From Metridium senile (taxonomy: Eukaryota; Cnidaria; Anthozoa; Actiniaria; Metridiidae), in assembly GCA_949775045.1 (NCBI GenBank), contig OX459095.1, positions 28,671,064 through 28,735,063 on the forward strand: a stretch of DNA of 64,000 nucleotides. The letters run 5' to 3'. The notes under the pieces are model-generated. The model had not been told where the DNA came from. It ran no database searches and saw only the letters and a list, made by a program, of their open reading frames with translations. Made by a program: the position numbers and the translations under genes. Positions 26,001 to 64,000 of this stretch are shown one piece after another (the first letter of the stretch is position 1; the number at the start of each line of letters is the position of its first letter).

Positions 26001-26839
26001 TAGAAGTACACGAAGTGGTGGTTTCAGCAACCCTCAACCAGGAGAAGCAAAAAGATGGTACAAGCAAGCAAGTGCCGACCTAGAAGCAGCATGCAATGAT
26101 GTAATGCAGCCTAAGCAGTCCTATGAATGGGCATGCTTCAAATGTCATCAGGTGAGTGTCATTAAAGAGAACAAGAAGATAAAAGTCCACAGAAATGAGT
26201 TGTTTTTGAATCTGGTCATTCAGTTTTGCTCAATATTTTTAAGAATATTGTTTGTTGAATATTGAAGGACGATTGTTTACCGCTTTCCAATGGAATTCCC
26301 CCTTCATAAAGCTCAGATAATTAACACAGAACTGTAGAAATGTGTGTAAGTGTGAATACTTTTATTAGTAAGGGATGTTGTGCCCTCTTGCTTCTTCTTA
26401 AACCTCTCCTGAATTATGCTGATTTGATTTGTACATTTGAAAGACGGGTACCCACACGTCTTGACATTCATTTTCCTATTATCAATACTTCTTTGTTGAA
26501 GTGTTACTCACCAAGATTGCCTATTAATCAATGGATCTGTCCTGTTGTTTGAAGTCTGCAGAAAAAGCTCTGAAAGCCGCACAGTATTTGCAAAATGCAA
26601 ATACAAAAACCAACACTCATTATCTACCAGGGATAGCTATGGACCTTGGTGACAGTGACCTAGAATCATTGGCTTCCTCTCTGGAAAGTCTCCTTGGAAA
26701 CTCAACAAGCATGCGCTATCCTGATCGTGTGACATATCCCAGAATTCCCCACGATATTTATTCCAAGAACATGGCAGAAAGAGCATTAGACATTGCTAGA
26801 CAAATCCTTGGAATAGTCACAAGCAAGTTAGAAAATTAA
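7939..26839 (+). CDS. SACS: Sacsin (SACS-like co-chaperone), 3' five exons of the gene
   Basis: Exons 7939-8086, 12115-13662, 14134-17394, 18170-26151 and 26555-26839 all have AG acceptors and GT donors. They join in phases 0-1-1-1-0 into one open frame of 4407 residues with a TAA stop. The order is that of sacsin: three Hsp90-like ATPase/sacsin repeats (first one partial), a DnaJ domain with HPD near residue 4180, and a C-terminal HEPN domain from about residue 4280. Human sacsin is about 4.6 thousand residues, so only the ubiquitin-like N terminus and the first N-box are missing; no ELIQNADDA-type exon was found between 4153 and 7938. Sacsin is a large cytosolic co-chaperone linked to Hsp70, mitochondrial organisation and intermediate filaments; that role is family knowledge. 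Promoter and start lie off the window, behind the BEL element. No frameshift or stop was found, so the gene looks functional. Confidence 0.95.
8115..8288. repeat. MITE with ATGAAGAATA ends, copy 1
   Basis: The ends ATGAAGAATAGTTTGATAAA and TTTATCAAAATATTATTCAT are imperfect inverted repeats of about 26 bp ending in AAGGGT/ACCCTT. It shares most of its interior with the copy at 8612-8798, about 0.5 kb away in the same orientation. Confidence 0.85.
8612..8798. repeat. MITE with ATGAAGAATA ends, copy 2
   Basis: It has the same termini as copy 1 and the shared interior TTTCACGCTAAAACAATA. It carries an extra segment (AAGACCCCTTTTCGTTTAAA) missing from copy 1 and lacks a segment that copy 1 has before GTTTAAGTGTACGAG, so the two are separate insertions or diverged duplicates. 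Confidence 0.85.
8995..10725. mobile_element. 1.73-kb non-autonomous element with minisatellite terminal arms and 6-bp target duplication
   Basis: The outer ends are TACGGTCGCCCACAAGTGTC and its near inverse ending GGGCCACCGTA, flanked by the direct repeat CCAAAG (8989-8994, 10726-10731). Just inside each end are arrays of an 18-bp unit, AATAAAAGATTTGCCGTG, in opposite orientation: about 14 clean copies on the right (10420-10690) and about 8 diverged ones on the left (9020-9210). The centre (9700-10400) is a purine-biased, AT-rich tract without coding potential. The 18-bp length is a multiple of three, which makes spurious repeat frames on both strands. Confidence 0.85.
11862..11881 (+). repeat. 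Poly-G run in sacsin intron
   Basis: A run of about 20 G. Similar runs occur at about 17671-17691 (G), 17795-17808 (C) and 63406-63428 (G). The run length may not be reliable. Confidence 0.8.
12115..13662 (+). CDS. SACS: Sacsin exon b: first sacsin repeat, ATPase end and middle region
   Basis: Codon GAT spans the splice, giving HMT-D-LPSVVSGN. The exon contains YDGTLFRLPFR and GLPVHVNGFFAL, both hallmarks of sacsin repeats, followed by the alpha-helical middle part. The donor at 13663 (GGAG|GTAATT, phase 1) makes GGC with the next exon. The frame running on past 13662 to 13769 is intronic. Confidence 0.93.
13728..13942. repeat. MITE in the second sacsin intron
   Basis: The left arm ACACGACGCACGTGCCCTTG and right arm ending GTACGTGCGTCGTGT are inverted, with a shared inner block TACAATAAGATCT / AGATCTTATTGTA. 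It occupies nearly half of the 471-bp intron 13663-14133. Confidence 0.8.
14134..17394 (+). CDS. SACS: Sacsin exon c: end of repeat 1 and ATPase of repeat 2
   Basis: It opens with YTQLCKFDSNAFKKHLG after a TTTGTAG acceptor. Repeat 2 begins near 16270 with SFGQSESLLDRLKSLLEGY, then the N-box KELIQNADDAGATEV, the lid GRFGLGFNSVYNLTDVPSF and YDGTLFRLPLR. The ATP-binding Asp of NADD is present. It ends HTK plus one base before GTAATA at 17395. Confidence 0.94.
17395..18169 (+). other. Sacsin intron after exon c (775 bp) with poly-G/poly-C pair
   Basis: The intron contains a run of about 20 G near 17672 and C-rich tracts at 17761-17808, which could pair as a hairpin (AGGGGGTGTCCCATTTGC lies before the G run). 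Otherwise AT-rich with no exon. Confidence 0.8.
18170..26151 (+). CDS. SACS: Sacsin exon d: giant 7982-nt exon with repeat 3, J domain and start of HEPN
   Basis: It joins at phase 1 as G-IVPTAGVAAKL. Repeat 3 starts near 20205 (FGQSEKLTNRLKRILDGY, KELLQNADDAKATKV, GQYGVGFNAVYHLTDAPSF). The J domain lies at about 25650-25850 with the Hsp70-stimulating HPD in LTWHPDKNPGN. A Gly/Tyr/Ser/Arg-rich linker (about 25880-26040) leads into HEPN (RWYKQASADLEAA, YEWACFKCHQ). A 33-bp unit is duplicated at 25357-25422, giving GYELDDPSLRD twice. A giant near-terminal exon is also typical of vertebrate SACS, which is family knowledge. Confidence 0.95.
26555..26839 (+). CDS. SACS: Sacsin exon e: terminal HEPN exon with stop
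   Basis: It continues the HEPN helix in phase 0 (CHQ|SAEKALKAAQYLQ) and codes 94 residues to TAA, including YPDRVTYPRIPHDIY as in other sacsins. HEPN is the nucleotide-binding dimerisation module of the family. A GTAAGT donor-like site lies two to three bases past the stop, so a 3'UTR intron is possible. Confidence 0.92.
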   Translation, partial: SAEKALKAAQYLQNANTKTNTHYLPGIAMDLGDSDLESLASSLESLLGNSTSMRYPDRVTYPRIPHDIYSKNMAERALDIARQILGIVTSKLEN

Positions 26840-27240
26840 TGGTAAGTCTAGTGTATTTATGTTTTATATAATGTGAATGATTGATTCAATGCGCACGACT
26901 GATAAGAAGTTACTCAAATAACTGAGTAAATCGATACATCCATAGTCACTAGCAAAAACAACAACTGAGTAGTGATTAGTCGAATAGCGTACTGATTGAA
27001 TCAAGTTACTCACAACAAAAACGACATAGTTGTGGTTACTCCAATAACTGGTTAAATCAATACATTCATAGTATACTCAATAGAAAAAAGACCGAGTAGT
27101 GGATATTCAAATAACTGAGTAAACTGATATGTATCCATAGTGACTAACTGCAACATTCAAAGGAACCAAGCAATATATGTTTATACGTATTTTATCTATG
27201 GTTAATAATGCAGCTAAATCATCTCATCTTTCATGTCTGC
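26840..27240. repeat. Imperfect tandem repeats downstream of sacsin stop
   Basis: About three diverged copies of a block of roughly 80-90 bp containing AATAACTGAGTAAA, CATCCATAGT and GAGTAGTG. They follow directly on the sacsin stop and a GTAAGT at 26842. No polyadenylation signal was confidently assigned. Confidence 0.55.
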
Positions 27241-27257
27241 TGTACAAATTAATTAAC

Positions 27258-28545
27258 AATTATTCGCCGAAAGCGAAGTGATTATCGGTAGATATTCACC
27301 GATAATCACTGAGCCTGAGGTGAATAATCATTTTAGTATAATTACAAAGGTGATTATTTCAAAAAAAAAAGAAAAAGAAAAAAGGAAACAGCATTGAAAG
27401 TGAAAATATTTTGTTTTTTAAAACTTGTAAACATTGTAAACATTGTGTCGCATAATGACAAAAAAAAACGTGGACATTTACCATGATACCTTTAAATAGC
27501 TTGACACCAATCTTTGTAGCTTTTTTAGTCTATTTTGGGACAGCATTTTTTTTAAAGTTTTCAATTTCATCTTCGCTAACAGTGTCAAAACGAGTACTGG
27601 CAGCCATTTTGTCCGAAAAGGTGATTATCGGCGGATAATCCGAGATAGCAAACCGATTACAGTTAGTCTCCCCCGCAGCCGTTTTTAGTCTCGTCCCACT
27701 CCCCTACGTGCATTCTCTCCCCACAAACGGCTGCTCACTCGAGTGCATCATTCCGTTCCCAGTCTCGACCAATAGGAAATCGGCTTCTATATACTGGAAA
27801 CCTTGCCTCAGACTCTCTCTTTTATTTGTTGTTATAGGCAAAATAGCTCGAGTTTCAAAATGTTTCAAAATAGCTTGAGAGTTGTCAAATGTGTTTACCA
27901 AAGTGTGTAAAAGATTCGATTCTAACGACCTCGATAATCATCAAAAGGAAGCTATGGAGCAAGTAGGAGATTTGAAGGATCGAAAACGGTCTTTATTCTA
28001 CATTTATACATATCACGAGATTAGAACTAGCAGCTAATTAGCGCAAACCGATACATCAACTGTCAAGTGTTTTACCGAATGAGTCCTTGAAGGTTAAAGG
28101 TTTAAAAAACTTAACCATTACCAGATTTGAAAATGCGAATGCGCTTCTTGCAATCATTAACTGTGGCTGTGCAGATAATACAGTTTGTGTCGCTATTCTG
28201 TATTTTTGGGGGGTTACATCCATTCACGACGAGTAAATTGTAATATTTGTAGTCTATCCTTAGAAACACACAAATGACACACGGCTCGTATTTCCGCTGC
28301 ATACTCTCACCGATCTAATGAGCGTTGTGATTGGTCAAGTGTATAATCACGAAATCCGATTTAATTGGATTTAAAAACAATGGGAAAGGAATGTTGCACT
28401 CGAGTGAGCAGCCGTTTGTGGGGAGAGAATGCACCGTAGGGGAGTGGGACGAGACTAAAAACGGCTGCGGGGAGACTAAATCAGAGAGCGCGATTTTGAA
28501 TAATCACCTTTGTATTTATACTAATTAATATTAAGCACTAGAGCT
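27258..28545. repeat. Outer repeat interrupted by a nested MITE
   Basis: AATTACAAAGGTGATTATTT (27340-27360) is mirrored by AATAATCACCTTTGTATTTA (28499-28518), and both are near TTAGTATAA-type sequence. This suggests an inverted-repeat element into which 27663-28479 was inserted. Boundaries are approximate. Confidence 0.5.
27663..28479. mobile_element. 0.8-kb non-autonomous element with about 110-bp inverted arms
   Basis: It starts TTAGTCTCCCCCGCAGCCGT and ends with the inverse ACGGCTGCGGGGAGACTAA. The arms share GGGGAGAGAATGCAC and CACTCGAGTGAGCAGCC. No coding remnant was seen inside. No exact target duplication was identified. Confidence 0.8.
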
Positions 28546-28667
28546 GCTATGTAATTAACGTACATTTTTATTGTAGGACCATTGACAGAGCATCGATGTC
28601 TTCATGTATTCAGTGGAATTAACAGGGATGAAACATATATGTATGAACTATCATTAGGTTACCAGTA

Positions 28668-30480
28668 AACTTATACCAATACAAGATATTAGGGCACATA
28701 TATCCATATAAGATAGGGAACATATATTAATAGAAGATAAGGGAACATATATTAATAGAAGATAAGGGAACATGAGGAGGCTCGAGATTTTGTTAGGCCT
28801 TTTTTCGTGTTCTCCCAACATCCCGCGTGGTTTATTGCTTCAATAGAAGATAAGGGAACATATATTAATAGAAGATAAGGGGTAAATATATATCAATACA
28901 AGATATTAGGGTAAAAATATATCAATACAAGATATAAGGGTACATATATCAATACAAGATATTAGGGTACATATATCAATACAAGATATTAGGGTACATA
29001 TATCCATATAAGATAGGGTACATATATTCATATAAGAACGGGCACATATAACCACATAAGATAGGGTACATATAACCATATAAGATAGGGTACATATATC
29101 CATGTAAGATAGGGTACATATATCCATATAAGATAGGGTACATATAACCACATAAGATAGGGTACATATAACCATATAAGATAGGGTACATATAACCATA
29201 TAAGATAGCCTAAGGGTACATATAACCATATAAGATAGGGTACATATAACCATATACGATAGGGTACATATAACCACATAAGATAGGGTACATATAACCA
29301 TGTAAGATAGGGTACATATAACCACATAAGATAGGGTACATATAACCATATAAGATAGGGTACATATAACCACATAAGTTAGGGTACATATAACCACATA
29401 AGATAGGGTACATATAACCACATAAGATAGGGTACATATAACCATGTAAGATAGGGTACATATAACCACATAAGATAGGGTACATATAACCATATAAGAT
29501 AGGGTACATATAACCACATAAGTTAGGGTACATATAACCACATAAGATAGGGTACATATAACCACATAAGATAGGGTACATATAACCATATAAGATAGGG
29601 TACATATAACCACATAAGATAGGGTACATATAACCATATAAGATAGGGTACATATAACCACATAAGATAGGGTACATATAACCACATAAGATAGGGTACA
29701 TATAACCACATAAGATAGGGTACATATAACCACATAAGATAGGGTACATATAACCACATAAGATAGGGTACATATATCAATATAAGATAGGGTATATATA
29801 ACCACATAAGATAGGGTATATATAACCACATAAGATAGGGTACATACACCTAATTCAAAAAATTTTGACGGGGCGAACGGCGATAGGCAATTGGTGATTG
29901 GCGATGGTTAATATGAATTCCTTCTTATTCGTTTCTAAATTACCCAAACAATGCCTCCACCGTTCAGCGAAACCTTCGAGACATCCATCTAAGGTCATCG
30001 CTTAACGATGTTTGGGTAATTTAGGATAGAATAAGAAGAAATTCGTATTATCCACAGTCCCGCAATCGCCAATCACCAATCGCCGTTCGCCCCGTCAACC
30101 TTTTTTGAATTAGGTGTATAACCATATAAGATAGGGTACATATAACCATGTAAGAATGGGTACATATATCCATATAAGATAGGGTTCATATAACCATATA
30201 CGTTAGGGTACATATATCCATATAAAATAGGGCACAATTATCCATGTAAGATAGGGTACATATAACCATATAAGATAGGGTACATATAACCATATAAGAT
30301 AGGGTACATATAACCATATAAGTTAGGGTACATATATCCATATAAAATAGGGCACAATTATCCATGTAAGATAGGGTACATATATCAATACAGGATAGGG
30401 CACAATTATCCATGTTAGGTAGGGCCGGCAGATATATCCATTTAAGACAAGGTACATGTATCCATATAAGATAGGATTAT
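28668..30480 (+). repeat. 24-bp minisatellite, dozens of copies, split by a MITE
   Basis: The unit is close to GGGTACATATAACCATATAA plus GATA, with common CACATAAG and CATGTAAG variants. The dense blocks are about 28900-29846 and 30117-30480. A looser AGATAAGGGAACATATATTA version precedes them. Because 24 is a multiple of three, all frames stay open; the repetitive minus-strand frames are a consequence, not genes. Confidence 0.95.
29847..30116. mobile_element. 270-bp MITE inserted in the minisatellite with a TA duplication
   Basis: The ends are CACCTAATTCAAAAAATTTT and its inverse ending TTTTTTGAATTAGGTG, followed by GGGGCGAACGGCGAT and its inverse. The surrounding satellite unit shows what the empty site was: GGGTACATATAACCAT became GGGTACATA-element-TATAACCAT, so the target duplication is exactly TA, as in Tc1/mariner-type insertion. 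Confidence 0.92.
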
Positions 30481-30499
30481 AACACTAGAATATAGAGTA

Positions 30500-30831
30500 C
30501 TCCCTTTGCAATTGTCCAAGTAATAGGGGTGATTGGCGGTGGATTTCGTAAATGACCCCTAAAAAGTACCCATAAATTAAGAGAACTGTCAAAGCCTTGT
30601 TGATTTCAATCCCTAAAAGTTATGGCTGTGCGATGTTCTTGGCAGCTAAGCTTATTTTTAATAACAAAGCAGAGTAAAAATAACACTTACAAGTACAGAG
30701 TTATGTTACGTAATTGACTTTTGAGCCAGATTTTCGAACTCTAAAATTAAAGGACCCTAAAAGGTACGCACAGGAAATATTTTTACCGTAAAAGGAACGC
30801 CCATCACCCCTACCACTTGGACAAAGGGAGT
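30500..30831. repeat. MITE of the CCTAAAAGGTAC family, copy 2
   Basis: It begins CTCCCTTTGCAATTGTCCAA and ends CTACCACTTGGACAAAGGGA. The interior has CCCTAAAAAGTACCC and CCCTAAAAGGTACGC-type words and a GACTTTTGAGCCAG segment also seen at 56729-57021. Confidence 0.85.
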
Positions 30832-31815
30832 AACCTCCGGGGGTTCAAAATATCTGCAAGTAACACTCCTGACAATAACATTTAAATCTTTATTCCAATA
30901 AGATAAATATCGTTTACTATACAATAGTTTATGATTTAATATTGACCGGCGCTGTTGATATGGTTCTTTACCCAGTAACTAGGATCTTTAAACTGAAAGA
31001 AATCAGAAAAACGTGAATTTACGCATTTAACTTATTCATTTAACGCATTTAACTTCTTCAGTTTAAAAACGTTTAGTATAGTTCATAGAGCTCTTATAGA
31101 CCGAATCGAAATATGGGGACCTGGGACCAGTTGTACGAAGCCTGGATAAAGTTATCCACTGCCGATAAGAGTTATCCCGTGTATAGAATTTGTATAGGTT
31201 TTATCCATTGGATAGGGATTTATCCCGTAGTTATCACTATTCAAGCATCGTACAACCAGACCCTGCTTAACATGTACTGTGTTCACGTTGGAACACAATT
31301 GAGTTTTCACATGTAGGCGAGGCTAGTAAGCGATCCGTATTCAAATTGTCGCAATATTTTGATTCGGTGTATTACCTCGGTTTCTAGTTTCTATACTTCA
31401 TTCCAATTTTGGAAACTCCGCCGATTATGGGCTACTATAGAATCATGGTAAACTAGATGTGTTTACAATCAATATTCTCCTCAATTACATTTGGGTTATT
31501 GTTGAGAATTTACGTTTCCTTTCTAGCGGACGTAAATGTTTGAAAATAGCCGGATTGTTCGTGTTTGTACAAATAATTTCGCCAAACGCGGTCTAGCAAG
31601 CAGACTAACATTCTGCTGTTCGACGTAGAACACGGGTTTGCTATTGATTGACGTCTAGTTTCCAGTTTATAAACTATCAGCCTATGCCTCGATAGTAGGT
31701 AAATATTAGAAAGTAGAAATAAGCTGTGATATTTCTATTGTTTGTTGATGTCTGTATTCTTTGTCTTACGTACGGCATTATCTGAAGGGAGCAAAATAGA
31801 TATATCACATATTAA

Positions 31816-61003
<29,188 letters not shown>

Positions 61004-62429
61004 CTGAAAAACACGGAACAATGTAGGTAAGAAGCGATAATTGGTGGAGTATTTAGTATATATACAATGTAGGGTACGTAGTAGAATTTATAATGTACAT
61101 CTACATCTACTTGTTTGTTTATATTATGTCAGTTTGTGCGATAGATGATTACAAATTTTAGTATCCAACAGCTCAAAATTACATCTTTGTGCTAGCATTT
61201 CGTTACCAAAGTATTCCTGAGCTACCAAACAGCATTGTAAGGGTCATTATTTCAATTATGTAACAGTTAAAGTCTTTTTGAGAGCATATTATTCAACCAT
61301 AAATTATTTTATAGTCACAATGTCGGGTAACCCATATGACTGGGCTACCTGTGTTTCAAGTTAAACATTCTTTTTCTACAATTATGCTTAAAGTTTTGTT
61401 TTCTTAATAAATTTTCTATAATTCCTAATTTCTCTATAATATTTCTGATCTCTCGACCATGTCTCGATTATTATTTGTTAAAATTCAATGCCTTAATTTG
61501 GCAAAAAATTGTGAGATATAGTTGTCTAGCTAGATAATTATGGAATATTGTGTACAATTTTACTCTAAAGCTAACTAGCAATGAAATAGTAATGTTAGAT
61601 TAAAAAAATTCATGAATAATTAATGAGACATTTTCAAAAGAAATCATGACCATGACGAGTGTTGTAAATCTTCATACAACACTTAAGTGTTGTATATCCT
61701 AATTTGCATAAGTTTTAACTGGTAATTTTACGGCAAAATTTATTTTAATCTTGAAAATTTTGGTATAATTAAAAGAGACATTTTTTTTCGCGGCGGTGTT
61801 GTAACGGCGATACAATCGCGCGCCTTCGGCTTATATATATAGCTAGCTATCCTCTTGATCGCATTGGAATCAATAAAGTTTTAAGATGTAAATGAGGCTC
61901 ATTCGGCATAGAATAGCTATACAAATTGGCCGCCATATTTCAATTTGATGTATTGATATAGTCAAACTTATGGATAGATATTCCATCCCAATTTAATAAA
62001 TGGCTATAATTATATATTAGATAATAAACTTTGACAATTTAATTTTGTTTCATGGTTTCAGTATAATGTTCCTTTAAATTGAAGCCTAGTTACTTATAGA
62101 CTTAATTTAAACCATTTTTTATTCTTTTGTTGTTGAAGAATGTATGGTATGTGATCAGATATATCTAAAAAAAAAATATTTATATATTTATATATTTTTA
62201 ATATTTTGTTATATGATTGTACTTGATCAATACAAAATGTTTCATACTCTTAAATAGTTACAAAACATGCCCTTTTGGGCAGTCCATACCAACCCAGCTC
62301 TATATATGTAACACAAAGAGCTATATGGTATTATAATTCAGAATAATATATAGAATTATAAACTATGTAAGCAACAAACCATGATCTAGCCAAGAGCTGC
62401 ATTGTGAAGTGACTATTAATTAATTGTTT
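61004..62429. other. Gene-free AT-rich stretch upstream of kinase exon 60945-61003
   Basis: I looked for exons of the kinase N lobe (GxGxxG, VAIK) on the minus strand and found none. GCCGCCATATTTCAATTTGA at about 61930 resembles the ends of the element at 59288. Otherwise no structure was noted. Confidence 0.5.
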
Positions 62430-62580
62430 CCTATGCCACAAGGGTTTTTCTCCAGGTTATCCGGTTTTCCTCCCTCAGCAAAAATAAACATGTGAGCCGA
62501 GTTATGTGCAAAATATTAAATGTAGCTCTATGGGTAGTGAGTGTAAGTGAGTCTCCCCATAATTGAGACGTTAAAAAAGT
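62430..62580 (+). repeat. SINE- or LINE-tail-like dispersed repeat, copy 2
   Basis: The second copy of the repeat at 52880-53038, in the same orientation. It carries GGTTTTTCTCCAGGTTATCC, GGTTTTCCTCCCTC and ends TTGAGACGTTAAAA, followed by an A/T-rich stretch with TTATTTATTATTTATTTA. Confidence 0.7.
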
Positions 62581-62752
62581 TATTATTTATTTATTATTTA
62601 TTTAACAAAATTGATAATTATAATACAATGACAAGAATGTGAACATACTCACATTTTGTTGTCAAATTAGTTCAAATTCTTTAGAAAACATGTTTGATTT
62701 CAATACATTACCAGCACAAAGCCAGCATTCATTTTGATTTTGAAATACGTAT

Positions 62753-62967
62753 AACAGGTTCCCATTTATATCTGTACTTTCCCATTTAAATCTGTACTTA
62801 TGCAAATTGTGTTGATGTGTGCTAAACACACAGATCAACCAATCAGAGTATATTATTTCTGAAGTGAACTTCTCTGATTGGTTGATCTGTGTGTTAAGCA
62901 CACATCAACAAAATTTGCATTATTACAGATTTAAATGGGAAAGTACAGATTTAAATGGGAACCTGTT
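62753..62967. repeat. Palindromic MITE, about 95-bp arms
   Basis: AACAGGTTCCCATTTATATC is inverted at TAAATGGGAACCTGTT. Nearer the centre GTGTGCTAAACACACAGATC and CAACCAATCAGAG are mirrored. The mirrored frames starting MLNTQINQSE on both strands are arm artefacts. Confidence 0.88.
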
Positions 62968-63395
62968 CAATATGTTTTTCTACCATATAATAAAACCTTC
63001 ATTCTATACATGCAGTTTTCAATTAAGCCACACTCATCATGAAAAGGGTATATTTATTAAAAAGGTATTTTTAAATTAATTGCTTGCATAGATTATCAAT
63101 AAGATAGCTAGGTAATAGAATGAAATTTGTAGCACCGTAAAAAATGTTGACTTTACTGTGCAATTTTATATTTATAATATACTGAAAAACTAATTAGTTC
63201 TCTGCAAAGTACAATTCTACGATTTAATTGTACTCCTCTTGTCCAATCAGAATTGAGTAATTTTGTACAGTGTATTATAAATAGCAATATTCAATGTACT
63301 CGATCATCCACATTTATCATAAAGAACTGAGATGTACATTTTCTGTGATAATTTCTGTTTATATTTACTTCCACTTGATTGACATTATTGTGTTT

Positions 63396-63648
63396 AGTTC
63401 CCGGCGGGGGGGGGGGGGGGGGGGGGGGAGTTTGTCCAAGTGGTAGGGGTGGTCGGCGTACCTTTTAGGGTTAAAATATTTCCCGTGCGTACCTTTTAGG
63501 GTCCTTTTAGAGTTTTGGCTCAAAAATCAGTTGTAAGGGTAGTTTTTACTCTGATTTATTTGTATCTGTGCGTACCTTTTAGGGGTCATTTTCAAAACCT
63601 CCGCCGATCACCCCTACCACTTGGACAAAGGGAGTACCCCCCGGGGTT
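63396..63648. repeat. MITE of the CCTAAAAGGTAC family, copy 4, with poly-G end
   Basis: It starts with a CCCGGCGGGG run leading to about 23 G, then TTTGTCCAAGTGGTAGGGGT, several GTACCTTTTAGGG words, and ends CACTTGGACAAAGGGAGTAC-CCCCCGGGG. It is the most complete copy and defines the family ends. Confidence 0.88.
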
Positions 63649-64000
63649 TAGTTATTAGATATATATATTCATATTTTCTTTGTACATGTCAATTATAATA
63701 GTTTATTCAGATTAATTACTGAATGATTTAATAATGCAATTGTTGCAAGTAATTATATTTTCAAAAATCATAATGGCTAGCTAGATTGTAATTATCATAA
63801 ATAAGAGAAATCTAAACATAGAAACAACTTAACAATTATCAACTTATTTCTACTTATTTCTAATCCAAGTTTTACAATAAATACTACATGTATTATATTC
63901 TCCCGTTTATTCATTTCAAATTCAAATTTCAAATTTTATTTTAGTTTCACTTTTTCGTTTTCATTTTTCTCCCTTTCATTTTAAACTCTTGAAATATTAA
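63649..64000. other. AT-rich stretch, nothing recognised
   Basis: TATA-like runs and several TTTCATTTTC words near the right edge. No exon or repeat family assigned. Confidence 0.5.

Noticed and set aside
28906..29829. 307-codon minus-strand frame of VICTLSYM repeats
   Set aside because: Pure consequence of a 24-bp minisatellite with no stop in the unit. Overlapping frames are equally open and there are no splice or start signals.
28668..30480. CRISPR-like repetitive array
   Set aside because: Units are contiguous with no unique spacers, in a eukaryotic setting; it is a minisatellite.
62662..63079. Mirrored MLNTQINQSE frames
   Set aside because: Arms of a palindromic MITE.

Overview
This is an intron-rich, AT-rich, transposon-dense animal genome segment. 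It has metazoan gene families (sacsin, an AMPK-related kinase, a PLAAT/LRAT-type protein), canonical GT-AG introns, BEL/Pao and PIF/Harbinger elements, a tRNA-derived SINE and many MITEs. The style suits an early-branching invertebrate such as a cnidarian, but that is an inference. No rRNA, functional tRNA or CRISPR was seen.

Layout. 1-4152 (minus): an uninterrupted BEL/Pao Gag-Pol reading frame leaving the left edge. 4153-7938: repeats only. 7939-26839 (plus): a sacsin gene whose five visible exons join in perfect phase to 4407 residues (end of the first ATPase repeat, two complete sacsin repeats, J domain, HEPN domain); the 5' exons lie off the window. 26840-31815: MITEs and a 24-bp minisatellite interrupted by one TA-inserted MITE. 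31816-61003 (minus): twelve phase-compatible exons of a HUNK-like AMPK-related kinase with a long C-terminal tail; its N-lobe exons lie beyond the right edge or were not found.

The kinase introns are very large and host other units. These include a complete 5.9-kb PIF/Harbinger element with a DDE transposase (33516-39425), a 4.7-kb near-palindrome with a second inverted-repeat element nested in one arm (44337-49018), and an intact intronless PLAAT/LRAT-like gene on the same strand (49481-50044). They also contain a minisatellite of about 13 units, each with bHLH-type E-box motifs (57968-58958), and a 1.3-kb inverted-repeat element whose loop keeps only the first 29 codons of a PIF1-like helicase (59288-60597).

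The host genes do not form an operon or shared pathway: sacsin is a co-chaperone scaffold, the kinase a signalling enzyme, the LRAT protein a lipid acyltransferase or phospholipase. The main novelty is in the nested mobile DNA. Exon joins were checked by hand for splice sites, phase and open frame; family names come from recognised motifs, not searches.
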